Source of the DNA: Salmonella bongori NCTC 12419
Lineage (GTDB): Bacteria > Pseudomonadota > Gammaproteobacteria > Enterobacterales > Enterobacteriaceae
Assembly (NCBI RefSeq): GCF_000252995.1
Contig: NC_015761.1
Location: 1,612,001-1,676,000, forward strand
Direction of reading: 5' to 3'
DNA: 64,000 nt
Shown piece by piece: positions 44,862 through 53,022 of this stretch. The notes below the pieces were generated by a model that saw only the letters and a program-made list of their open reading frames with translations, searched no databases and was not told the DNA's origin. The translations under genes were made by a program, and so were the position numbers. Positions within the stretch are counted from its first letter, which is position 1; each line of letters opens with the position of its first letter.

Positions 44862-45707
44862 TCAACGACGAGTGGCACGTTTATTTTCCGGCGTTACTTT
44901 CGTCGTTTTAGGCGTGACGTGAACACGGAACAATTTATTTTGCTCAGTCCCCTTAATAATATATTTATGTTTTTCAGCGTTAGTATTATTCAGATCGGTG
45001 AACGCAGTTGGTGTCCCGGCGTCCGCCATCTGCCAGGTAAAGTTATAGTTACTAACCTCACATTCAGCCGCTGCTGTGGTGGCGCATTCCAGTACCGCTT
45101 CAAGGGTGCCGCCCACCACAGGGGTGTTGGCGTCATTGGTACCGTTGAGTTTATCAGTTGGTTTACCACTTTCATTCACCACATTGATAGTGACAGAACG
45201 TAGCTTATTAGCGATTGTACCGTCTGCGGCTAAATCACCGCTTACCCCAGAAGTTGTGGAAGTCAATAACACAGTCTCAGGCAAGAATGCACTATCCGGC
45301 GTTCCTGTCGCTGTCTTAATTCGATAGACCAATTTAATTTTTTTACCGCCAGCATCAGCAGGGATAATAAAAGACGTACCGGTGGCGGCTGGCGTGCCGG
45401 AAGGAACTTCCGCATCATTATCCACCAGATACCATTTAATATCGTCAGCGTTATTCATTTTATCCAGCGATAAAACATCCTTGTCATCATCTACAATAAA
45501 AATATTATTGATCTGAAGAGCCGAACCGGTCGTTAGTTCGCCGGATACTTCTACCTTTTTTGCCTCTTTGGTTGCCACAGGGCGGTGACCAACAGAAGCT
45601 GGTGTTGCAGAAGATGCCATATCATTGGCTCTGGGGTTTGCCGCCACGTCTACAGAAATCACCGATGCACAAATGGCTAATGCTAATAGAGATCTTTTAA
45701 AATACAA
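44862..45707 (-). CDS. zirU: ZirU, Ig-like protein of the zir locus
   Basis: 281 residues. Signal peptide (LLALAICASVISVDVAA) and a mature N-terminus with ATPASVGHRP as in ZirS, then two Ig-like/invasin-like domains (about 55-140 and 195-275). The second holds the two cysteines of the domain also found at the ZirT C-terminus (LECATTAAAECEVSNYNFTWQ). It starts with TTG at 45707 after AAGGAAATTATT; no ATG upstream of the signal peptide exists. First gene of the minus-strand zir run. Confidence 0.88.
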   Translation of the reverse strand: MYFKRSLLALAICASVISVDVAANPRANDMASSATPASVGHRPVATKEAKKVEVSGELTTGSALQINNIFIVDDDKDVLSLDKMNNADDIKWYLVDNDAEVPSGTPAATGTSFIIPADAGGKKIKLVYRIKTATGTPDSAFLPETVLLTSTTSGVSGDLAADGTIANKLRSVTINVVNESGKPTDKLNGTNDANTPVVGGTLEAVLECATTAAAECEVSNYNFTWQMADAGTPTAFTDLNNTNAEKHKYIIKGTEQNKLFRVHVTPKTTKVTPENKRATRR

Positions 45708-45997
45708 AATAATTTCCTTTTATCACAACATGTATAATGTCAAAGACCATGTGAAATAGACTCACTGTCCCTCTTTAACTGCCTGTTAAATTATGCAGTT
45801 CGCTAAACCAATTACTTAGCTTTACTGGCAAAAAGAGACTTTTGACTGTAAAGTTTATTTAGAAGTGTCAATCAACTTAAATTTTTCTTGTTTTGCCAGG
45901 AAAGCTAAAAACTCCCTTCCATTTAATCACACAGTATAACGCACATATTAGCGTTTAATTTAAATGTGTTATTCAATGCCTATAAAGGGGAATAGTG

Positions 45998-46849
45998 ATG
46001 AAAAAAGCCATAATAATCTCGGTATTAGAACAAATAGAAAAAAACCTTGAAGAAAAAATAGATATTGAAAACCTGGTTATCAAAACTGGCTATTCACGAA
46101 GAAGTTTACAAGATTTTTTTAAAGATAAGTGCGGCGTGTCTATGGGCAAATATATCAGGCAACGCAGATTGAGCAGAAGCGCCACATTACTGAAGCTGAC
46201 CTCTCAGTCGGTCACAGACATTGCTTTCAGAATGGGATTTGATTCAGTGCAATCATATAGTCGTGAATTCAAAAAAATGTTTGGCGTCAATCCTAACCAT
46301 TACCGCAAGGAAGATTTCTGGGATCTTAGAAATCTACGACCGCCTTACTGGTTTGACACCCATGAGCATTATCACTTCGAGATCTGCCAACTTAAAACAA
46401 AAGAAATTTTTGGATTTCAAACATATCATCAGATTTCAACAAACGACCTTCCTAAAAAGGCGTCTCCTATCAAATGGAAAATCATCCATGAGACGCTCAG
46501 AACATGGGGAGAAAATGTGTACTGTCTCTCCTCTTTCAGACCAGATAACGTGAAAGAACAGGTCATTTCCGTAAGCAGTTTTTTTGGTATGGAACATAAT
46601 ACCTTTGATGGTAATAAAATACCGATGTCCAGAGAAATAAAGGGGGGCAAGTATGTAAAATTCCACTTCATAGGCCATAAAGAACAATACCAACACTTTT
46701 CCAATACAATATATCTTTGTGTATTACCAAGACTAAATTTAGTCAGGAGGCCAGGGGAAGATATTGAACATTTCTACTGGCCATTACCGCAAGAGCAGAA
46801 AAATAACGATAACATTGTAGAGTTTAACTATTACATTCCCGTCTTATAA
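45998..46849 (+). CDS. AraC/Rob-type regulator divergent from zirU
   Basis: 283 residues. N-terminal AraC-type double HTH (IENLVIKTGYSRRSLQDFFKD, SVTDIAFRMGFDSVQSYSREFKKMFGVNPNHYR) and a C-terminal Rob/GyrI-like ligand domain (RPPYWFDTHEHYHFEIC, HFIGHKEQYQHFSNTIY). Rob/MarA/SoxS-type HTH placement suggests drug- or stress-responsive control. I chose the ATG at 45998 over the GTG at 45995 from the spacing to AAAGGGGAA. It is divergent from zirU with 290 bases between, so control of the zir genes is plausible. AT-rich, likely acquired with them. Confidence 0.85.
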   Translation: MKKAIIISVLEQIEKNLEEKIDIENLVIKTGYSRRSLQDFFKDKCGVSMGKYIRQRRLSRSATLLKLTSQSVTDIAFRMGFDSVQSYSREFKKMFGVNPNHYRKEDFWDLRNLRPPYWFDTHEHYHFEICQLKTKEIFGFQTYHQISTNDLPKKASPIKWKIIHETLRTWGENVYCLSSFRPDNVKEQVISVSSFFGMEHNTFDGNKIPMSREIKGGKYVKFHFIGHKEQYQHFSNTIYLCVLPRLNLVRRPGEDIEHFYWPLPQEQKNNDNIVEFNYYIPVL

Positions 46850-47166
46850 TGTTTTTAATTTATTTTCGCGCTGGTCAAGATTATACCTTAAAGTTATTTA
46901 TGTTTTATGGCGAAAAATAATAGCAGATAAGGGATTGACTAAAAACACACCATGTCTAAATAAAGTAAAATGTTAAAATAATCGATAAAATAACAGGTTG
47001 CGGTCAGCTATTACCGGAAACAAGTTTAATACCTGTTTCCGGTTTTTGATATTTGCGTCTCCTTGTCATTATTCGTTCTGTCTCCTCCCGACCAGAACCT
47101 TTTCCGTACAGTAAAACCCGCACCTGCAGAACAGGTGAGTGAGAGGAGCACCATGTCAGTATGGAT
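46850..47166. other. Gene-free AT-rich stretch with a terminator
   Basis: About 315 bases after the Rob-like gene. It contains the hairpin at 47013-47047 and otherwise only AT-rich sequence; no frame over 40 codons is credible. Confidence 0.5.
47013..47047 (+). terminator. Rho-independent terminator
   Basis: ACCGGAAACA/TGTTTCCGGT, 10-bp perfect stem with an 11-base loop and TTTTT on the plus strand. It lies 165 bases after the Rob-like gene and could also serve an unseen short transcript. Confidence 0.75.
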
Positions 47167-48180
47167 TTATTCAGCCACTTTGATGACTATCTTACCGAAG
47201 GCGCCACGTGAGAGATGATGAAACGCCTGAACGGCCTCTTCAAACGGATAGACGCGCTCAATTTCTGGATTAATATGGTGCCAGGCGAGGAACGGATTCA
47301 TGCGGTCAAAAGATGTGCGTGGCGCAACCGCAATGCCCCGAATAGTCATTTGGCGGAAAATAACTGGCATTAGCTCCAACTGAGCTGTCTGCCCGGTCAG
47401 AAAACCGACCTGCGCAATGGTCCCCGCTACCTTTGTGGCTGCTACAGACTTATTAATCCCGTTACCGCCAGCCACTTCTATGGTGATGTCCACCCCTTTT
47501 CCATCGGTGAGTTCAAGCACTTTCTGCTCCCAGTTCGGATGCGTTTTATAATTAATGCCTTCATCAGCGCCGAGAATTTTAATTCGCTCAAGATTCTCAT
47601 CTTTGCTGGAGGTGGCGATCACGCGCGCACCGTGCGCATGGGCAATCTGCGCAGCAAATACGGCAACCCCACCAGTGCCTTGTACCAGTACGGTCTGACC
47701 TGGTTGCAGATTACCTACGTCCATGAGAGAGTACCATGCCGTCAGCGCGGCGATAGGCAAGGTAGACGCCTGTTCATCAGACATATGCGCTGGCGCTTTC
47801 ACGGCAGTATTTTCATGAATAATCATGTACTCCGCCAAACCGCCCGGTAGTGGCATTCCCAGACACCATGCAGGTTCATCAGATGCCGGCTCGCCGTCGA
47901 TCCAGCGAGAATAGAGGTGAGAGTTGACGCGATCGCCTACAGCAAAACGCGTGACGCCCTTGCCCACCGCCACAACCGTACCGGCTGCATCTGAGACCGG
48001 TATCAGGGGGTTCGGTACCAGATGAGGCTCGTAGAAGCCCTCAACGATAGCCTTATCCCGAAAGTTAAGGGAGACGGCTCCCACTTTCACCAGCAGTTCG
48101 CCCGGACCCGGCGTTGGCGTCGGGACATCTTCAAGCTTAAGGTTTTCCAGACCGAACCCTTTCAATAGCCATGCTTTCAT
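47167..48180 (-). CDS. MDR-family NAD(P)H-dependent alcohol dehydrogenase/quinone reductase
   Basis: 337 residues. GroES-like N-terminal domain (LLVKVGAVSLNFRDKAIVEGFY) and Rossmann domain (VLVQGTGGVAVFAAQIAHAHGARVIATSSK). The catalytic zinc ligands are absent: the usual GHE is PVSDAAG, so it belongs to the zinc-free QOR-like branch. The substrate is unknown. Divergent from a LysR gene, which probably controls it. Confidence 0.9.
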   Translation of the reverse strand: MKAWLLKGFGLENLKLEDVPTPTPGPGELLVKVGAVSLNFRDKAIVEGFYEPHLVPNPLIPVSDAAGTVVAVGKGVTRFAVGDRVNSHLYSRWIDGEPASDEPAWCLGMPLPGGLAEYMIIHENTAVKAPAHMSDEQASTLPIAALTAWYSLMDVGNLQPGQTVLVQGTGGVAVFAAQIAHAHGARVIATSSKDENLERIKILGADEGINYKTHPNWEQKVLELTDGKGVDITIEVAGGNGINKSVAATKVAGTIAQVGFLTGQTAQLELMPVIFRQMTIRGIAVAPRTSFDRMNPFLAWHHINPEIERVYPFEEAVQAFHHLSRGAFGKIVIKVAE

Positions 48181-48501
48181 CGTGATATTTCCTCATAATC
48201 GCGCATTTAAAAACCAGCGACAGTTTCCCCGTAACAAGTCAGGCGAGTGGTTTCGCCATACTGTTAGTGTCTGGAGGCCCTTTTATATGGGCGAGCGTCG
48301 TAATCACTGTAAAAGGAATTGAACTGCCGCTATGAATGAGCGACGATCATAAAAAGCGCCTTACGAACGAAAAAGAGGCCGAGGAATACTTCAGTGGTAT
48401 GGGGCAGGAAACAATCTGCATAAAAATCAGAATGAGATCGTTATAAGATCAGGTATTCCCTACAAGAAATGGGTAAACGATCTGGACATCGCAGGCAGAA
48501 A
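48181..48501. other. Shared upstream region of the MDR and LysR genes
   Basis: About 320 bases with no credible gene. It should hold both promoters and LysR-binding sites; no perfect palindrome stands out. Confidence 0.5.
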
Positions 48502-49410
48502 ATGCGTACAAATATGCTGGAATATATGGGGATTTTCGTACAGGTCGTTGAGCAAGGCAGTTTTACGCGAGCGGCCGACACATTGCAGCTACACCGTCCC
48601 GCAGTCAGCAAAGCCATCCAGCAGCTTGAAGATGAGTTGGGTGTAAAACTTCTTCATCGCACCACACGAAAACTGAACATGACGGCGGAAGGTGACGAAT
48701 TTTATCAGCGAGCCCGCCAGGTGCTGGCTGATGTAAATGATATGATGGCCTCGTTTTCCCCTACACAACCGCCACGCGGCCGTCTGCGGCTTGACGCACC
48801 GCTAGCGCTGGCACATACCATAATTATCCCTGCGATCGCAGAATTCCAGGCACAATATCCCGATATTGACATTGTCCTGTCCGCATCAGACAAAATAACC
48901 GATCTGATTACCGAGGGAGTTGACTGTGTTATCCGGCTGGGCGAGCTGGAAGATTCCAGCTTTGTGTCGCGTCGTCTGGGGCAGGTCAGAATGGCGACCT
49001 GCGCTTCACCGGATTATATCCGTCAATATGGGCAGCCGAATACTCCTGATGATCTCGCGCACCACAAAGCCGTTAATTTCTTCAGAGAGCACAGCCGCGA
49101 AGTGATGAACTGGAAGTTTGTTGAGAATGGTGAGGTCGTATCCCGGCGCCCGGTGAGTAACGTCCTGGTCAATAATTCAGATGTACTGTTGAGTAGCGGA
49201 CTGGCAGGGCTCGGTATCTTACATGCCCTGCGTGCGGCTTTGGAGCCCTATATCCGTTCAGGAGATCTGGTCGAACTACTGCCTGGCTTTCCAACTGTGC
49301 CCAAACCCGTTTCTGTGCTGTGGCCCAATAAACGTTATCTTTCCCCTAACGTCAGAGTGTTTATTGACTGGATAAGTGAGCTTTTTCGCCGCCGGCAGGA
49401 TGAGTATTAA
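48502..49410 (+). CDS. LysR-family transcriptional regulator
   Basis: About 302 residues. N-terminal winged HTH (FVQVVEQGSFTRAADTLQLHRPAVSKAIQQLEDELGVKLLHRTTRKL) and periplasmic-binding-like effector domain (RGRLRLDAPLALAHTIIIPAIAEFQ, LSSGLAGLGILHALRAALEP). I chose the ATG at 48502 (MRTNMLEYMG) with an AGGC site upstream. ATGs at 48469 and 48514 are alternatives. Divergent from the MDR dehydrogenase. Confidence 0.9.
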   Translation: MRTNMLEYMGIFVQVVEQGSFTRAADTLQLHRPAVSKAIQQLEDELGVKLLHRTTRKLNMTAEGDEFYQRARQVLADVNDMMASFSPTQPPRGRLRLDAPLALAHTIIIPAIAEFQAQYPDIDIVLSASDKITDLITEGVDCVIRLGELEDSSFVSRRLGQVRMATCASPDYIRQYGQPNTPDDLAHHKAVNFFREHSREVMNWKFVENGEVVSRRPVSNVLVNNSDVLLSSGLAGLGILHALRAALEPYIRSGDLVELLPGFPTVPKPVSVLWPNKRYLSPNVRVFIDWISELFRRRQDEY

Positions 49411-49482
49411 GTAAACGGAATCAGCGGGTACACGATCGTCACTTTGTTTCTTAACGTTACCACGCTGATTTTTGAGCAGATA

Positions 49483-49719
49483 TCACCAGTTCAGCTTAGA
49501 TGCCCCTTCTGTCGTCTGCACTATTTCACTGGTTTTTATGACGCGATGGTAACCATAAGCATCGGCGTATTTTGTCATTCCGGTTGCAGTGTCAACCTCC
49601 GGTTTCCCCTGCGTTTCAATAACTTCTCCCGACCGGGTCGTCAGCGTATAGGTTGTTGTACATCCGGCCAACATCAATGCTGACAGACTAAATACGGCAA
49701 TAAGAATATATTTTTGCAC
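49483..49719 (-). CDS. YgdI/YgdR-type small lipoprotein
   Basis: 78 residues. Signal peptide with lipobox (LMLAGC, cysteine at residue 20) and a short SH3-like DUF903 domain (YTLTTRSGEVIETQGKPEVDTATGMTKYADAYGYHRVIKTSEIVQ). The Asp-Thr-Ala-Thr-Gly-Met-Thr-Lys-Tyr loop is typical of the family. Function unknown. Convergent with the LysR gene. Confidence 0.88.
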   Translation of the reverse strand: MQKYILIAVFSLSALMLAGCTTTYTLTTRSGEVIETQGKPEVDTATGMTKYADAYGYHRVIKTSEIVQTTEGASKLNW

Positions 49720-50033
49720 TCAGGTTTCCTTAGGGTATTTTTTTTCATGCACTTTACCGGATACCTTAAAAGCGGGATGGATGATTAGGGCTATTCCTTT
49801 CTGTTTTACCCGAATCCCCCTTACGCACCTGCTGTACGGAGCAAAAATACGAGGTTGTGAACAGAGAGACCCCATGATGAAAAGTGCCAGGCCTCATTAC
49901 AACATGCAGAAAACCAATCAAGCGCGGGATACTATCGTGGCAGGTGATTGCGACCCTGCGCCGTTCAGGCACGTGTCGGACGCTAATTTCAGGAAAGGGT
50001 CTGCGACATAGCACAGACCTTTTCACTGTGAAG
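49720..50033. other. Gene-free stretch between lipoprotein gene and bdcR
   Basis: About 310 bases. A 76-codon plus-strand frame at 49781 has no family resemblance. At 49993-50021 GGTCTGYG/CRCAGACC sequences form an imperfect hairpin just after the bdcR stop on the minus strand that could end bdcR transcription. Confidence 0.45.
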
Positions 50034-50624
50034 CTAGCCCGCCAGGTGCTTCTGCAGCACTTCCCCGGCAAGGCGCACGGTCTCCTGCAGGCGATCCAGA
50101 CTATATCCTGCCCGTGCTTTGGCGGAAAGACCCGCCATCAATGTTCCCATAAAGTCCGTAATCCGCTCAGCTTGTTGTGGGTACTGTCTCGCGACACAGG
50201 CGCGGATCCGGTTTTCAGCAGCAGTATAAAACTCACAAGCGGCATCTCGCGCTTGCCGATCATTACAATGAACACCTTCCAGAACCAGACATCCGGTGGC
50301 GTCAGGATCGGCAACGTAACGTCTCGCCGCTTCCGTCAGCACCTCAATAAGGCATTCAGCCGCTGGACGATCGTGACGTAAAAGCGCCTCGAACGGAATC
50401 GCGTCGGTTGTTCTGTAACGATTCAAAACGCGGGTATAAAGCCCCAGCTTGCTACCAAACGCAGCATAAAAACTGGGAGGATTGATCCCAAACGCCTTTG
50501 TCAGATCCGCCACGCTCACTGCATCGTAGCCGCGTGAATGGAATAAGTGTTGAGCAGTTTCAACGGCTTGCACCGGATCGAATCGACGGGGACGACCCGG
50601 CGTTCGGCCATGTTTTGTAGTCAT
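50034..50624 (-). CDS. bdcR: BdcR, TetR-family repressor of bdcA
   Basis: 196 residues. TetR HTH (AVETAQHLFHSRGYDAVSVADLTKAFGINPPSFYAAFGSKLGLYTRVL) and a C-terminal ligand domain with the GCLVLEGVHC and MAGLSAKARAG features seen in E. coli BdcR (YjgJ). Divergent from bdcA, as in E. coli. I chose the ATG at 50624 (MTTKHGRTPGRPRRF); the site AAGGAG lies 10 bases upstream. One operator overlaps this start codon. Confidence 0.9.
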   Translation of the reverse strand: MTTKHGRTPGRPRRFDPVQAVETAQHLFHSRGYDAVSVADLTKAFGINPPSFYAAFGSKLGLYTRVLNRYRTTDAIPFEALLRHDRPAAECLIEVLTEAARRYVADPDATGCLVLEGVHCNDRQARDAACEFYTAAENRIRACVARQYPQQAERITDFMGTLMAGLSAKARAGYSLDRLQETVRLAGEVLQKHLAG

Positions 50625-50631
50625 TACTACA
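50616..50631. promoter_or_regulatory. TetR-type operator over the bdcR start
   Basis: TGTAGT-CATT-ACTACA, 6-bp arms with a 4-base spacer, spanning the bdcR ATG. It has the same half-site as the operator at 50663, so it is a likely autorepression site. Confidence 0.7.
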
Positions 50632-50662
50632 TAACTCCTTGACGGGGGGAATTTCATTACGC

Positions 50663-50686
50663 ATATTGTAGTGACTACTACAATAT
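50663..50686. promoter_or_regulatory. TetR-type operator in front of bdcA
   Basis: ATATTGTAGT-GACT-ACTACAATAT, 10-bp perfect arms with a 4-base spacer, 17 bases before the bdcA ATG. Repressor binding here would block bdcA transcription. Confidence 0.8.
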
Positions 50687-50702
50687 CATAAAGGACGATC
50701 TG

Positions 50703-51416
50703 ATGACTGTATTTCGCAATAAATCCGTACTGGTTTTAGGTGGGAGTCGCGGTATCGGCGCGGCTATTGTACGTCGCTTTCGCGCCGACGGCGCATCGGT
50801 TGTTTTTAGCTACGCCGGCTCGCGTGAAGCCGCAGAAAAACTGGCAGCGGAAACTGGAAGCACCGCCATTCGGACAGATAGCGCCGATCGTGACGCCGTC
50901 ATCAGTCTCGTGCGTGAATACGGGCCGCTGGATATTCTGGTGGTCAATGCAGGCGTCGCGATTTTCGGTGATGCGCTGGAGCAGGATAGCGATGCGATAG
51001 ACCGTTTATTCCACATTAATATCCATGCGCCTTACCATGCGTCGGTTGAAGCGGCGCGTAACATGCCAGAAGGCGGACGTATTATTATTATCGGCTCCGT
51101 GAATGGCGATCGAATGCCCGTACCGGGAATGGCCGCCTACGCCGCCAGTAAGTCGGCTTTGCAGGGAATAGCGCGTGGACTGGCCCGCGATTTTGGCCCG
51201 CGTGGAATTACGATAAACGTCGTGCAGCCTGGTCCCATTGACACCGACATAAACCCTGAAGATGGCCCTATGAAAGAACTGATGCACAGTTTTATGGCGA
51301 TCAAACGCCACGGGAGGCCTGAAGAAGTGGCAGGAATGGTGGCCTGGCTTGCCGGCCCGGAAGCCGCTTTCGTCACCGGCGCGATGCACACCATTGATGG
51401 TGCCTTCGGTGCCTGA
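50703..51416 (+). CDS. bdcA: BdcA, short-chain dehydrogenase-fold biofilm-dispersal protein
   Basis: 237 residues, close to E. coli BdcA (YjgI), reported to bind c-di-GMP and promote biofilm dispersal. SDR features are intact: cofactor motif GGSRGIGAAIV, NAG (LVVNAGVAIFG), catalytic Ser (IIGSVNGD) and Y-x3-K (YAASKSAL), so it could also be an active NADPH-dependent reductase. Ribosome site AAAGGACGATCTG. Confidence 0.92.
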   Translation: MTVFRNKSVLVLGGSRGIGAAIVRRFRADGASVVFSYAGSREAAEKLAAETGSTAIRTDSADRDAVISLVREYGPLDILVVNAGVAIFGDALEQDSDAIDRLFHINIHAPYHASVEAARNMPEGGRIIIIGSVNGDRMPVPGMAAYAASKSALQGIARGLARDFGPRGITINVVQPGPIDTDINPEDGPMKELMHSFMAIKRHGRPEEVAGMVAWLAGPEAAFVTGAMHTIDGAFGA

Positions 51417-51444
51417 CGGCGCGACAGCGCTTCCGATTAGGGAC

Positions 51445-51471
51445 CCGGTTGCCCCTTTCCCCGGCAACCGG
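51445..51471 (+). terminator. Hairpin after bdcA
   Basis: CCGGTTGCC/GGCAACCGG, 9-bp perfect stem, 29 bases after the bdcA stop; followed by CATTTAAC, a weak U tract. The rest of 51417-51687 is the AT-rich upstream region of the next operon. Confidence 0.55.
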
Positions 51472-51687
51472 CATTTAACGCTCACTCTCCTTCCCACGTG
51501 GTGTCACCACAACGTCCACGCCTGTTTTGCCCGCTTATCCATCACTTCACTAACAAAGTAACCTATTGATATTAATCATAAATATTACGTTATATTTCCG
51601 ATTCTTTTTGTTTTAGTGAACGATATGTGAACAACCTCAACGCATTAACACAAATAAAACAATAATATAACCTTCAGAGGTGACATT

Positions 51688-52926
51688 ATGCTTAATAAAG
51701 AACGGCATTATGCAATACTGACCTGGCTTAACCGGTATGAACGCGCAACAGTGAATCACCTCGCCAGGCTCTTTGGCGTAACAAAAGAAACGATCCGCAG
51801 CGACCTTAACACCTTGTCGCGCGAAGGGTGCATTGAGCGTTGCCACGGCGGCGCCATTATTAAACGTCGTATTTTTCATACTCAATCAGTCAATAACTTA
51901 GATAGCAATATCATGCATTTTTTTGACAGTCCTCCGTCAAAAAAAATAGTCAAATCTCGTCATAAAGGACGGAAGATGAAAGGTAAAGTCTGTATTCTGG
52001 GTTCATTTAATGTTGATATTATTGCGAATGTGGATCGTTTCCCGCAAAGCGGCGAATCTATTTTTTCAGAAAACACGGTTATTGGCCCGGGTGGAAAAGG
52101 CGCAAATCAGGCGCTGGCAGTCAGTAAATGCCATGTTAAAACACACTTTGTCGGAAAAGTCGGCAACGATCAATTTAGCCAGTTGGCTTACGAACACCTT
52201 TCATCCTCTGACATTGACAGCTTTATGTTATATCAGGATAAAAAGGCAAAAACCGGTACAGCGTTAATTTATGTTTGCCAAAGCGATGGTGAAAATATGA
52301 TAGCCATCAGCCCCGGCGCGAATCAGTCTATTACTGCCGATGAAGTAGAAGCTATTACCGCTGAAGTCAAAAACTCGGATGTCTTTTTAACGCAACTGGA
52401 AAATAATCTTCCGGCCACCTTCAGAGCGATCGAAATTGCCCGACGCTGCGGCACTAAAGTCGTCTTAGACCCGGCGCCTTACTCGCCAGAAGTCGTTAAT
52501 TGCCTACAAAATGTCGATTTTCTGACTCCCAATGAGACTGAAGCGTCGTTACTTTCCGGGATTCATGTCACGGACCTTGCCAGCGCAAAAACGGCGGCCA
52601 AAGCCATCAAAGCCAAAGGCGTAGGCCAGGTTATCATCACAATGGGCGCCAAGGGAGCGCTAATCTACGATGGCCTTGAGTTTATTCATGTTCCGGCGCT
52701 AAAAGCGTTGTGTGTTGATACGACTGGCGCGGGCGATGCGTTCAACGGCGCCTATACCGCCGCGATGGCCAAGGGCCAGTCAATCTTGCAGGCAGTAAAA
52801 TTCGCCTGCGCATTTGCCTCGCTGGCCGTCGAAAAAGAAGGCGCATCAAATATGCCGGAATACAAAGATGTACTGACCCGCCTGGCGCAATATGAAAATA
52901 TCACCATTATGGCTGAAAAAAATTAG
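51688..52926 (+). CDS. DeoR-type regulator fused to a ribokinase-family sugar kinase
   Basis: 412 residues. Residues ~1-65 are a DeoR HTH (RATVNHLARLFGVTKETIRSDLNTLSREG, CIERCHGGA). About 30 linker residues follow, then a PfkB kinase from ~97. Both PfkB signatures are intact: GGKGANQA near the ribokinase-type N-terminus and DTTGAGDAFNGAY with the catalytic Asp. The ribokinase-like signature suggests a pentose such as ribose as substrate. It is the first gene of a six-gene operon and probably both senses and phosphorylates the operon's sugar. AT-rich upstream DNA; ribosome site CAGAGGTGAC. Confidence 0.9.
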   Translation: MLNKERHYAILTWLNRYERATVNHLARLFGVTKETIRSDLNTLSREGCIERCHGGAIIKRRIFHTQSVNNLDSNIMHFFDSPPSKKIVKSRHKGRKMKGKVCILGSFNVDIIANVDRFPQSGESIFSENTVIGPGGKGANQALAVSKCHVKTHFVGKVGNDQFSQLAYEHLSSSDIDSFMLYQDKKAKTGTALIYVCQSDGENMIAISPGANQSITADEVEAITAEVKNSDVFLTQLENNLPATFRAIEIARRCGTKVVLDPAPYSPEVVNCLQNVDFLTPNETEASLLSGIHVTDLASAKTAAKAIKAKGVGQVIITMGAKGALIYDGLEFIHVPALKALCVDTTGAGDAFNGAYTAAMAKGQSILQAVKFACAFASLAVEKEGASNMPEYKDVLTRLAQYENITIMAEKN

Positions 52927-53022
52927 CATTGATATTTTTCCCTTTTTTAACGGAAATTTTATTTCGTATGCAGATTTTATATTGCACCTGCGACAACCAT
53001 TAATGTAATGGGAGTATGTTCA

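Noticed and set aside
49781..50011. 76-codon plus-strand frame before bdcR
   Set aside because: Unremarkable composition and no recognisable fold; it overlaps the likely bdcR 3' hairpin.
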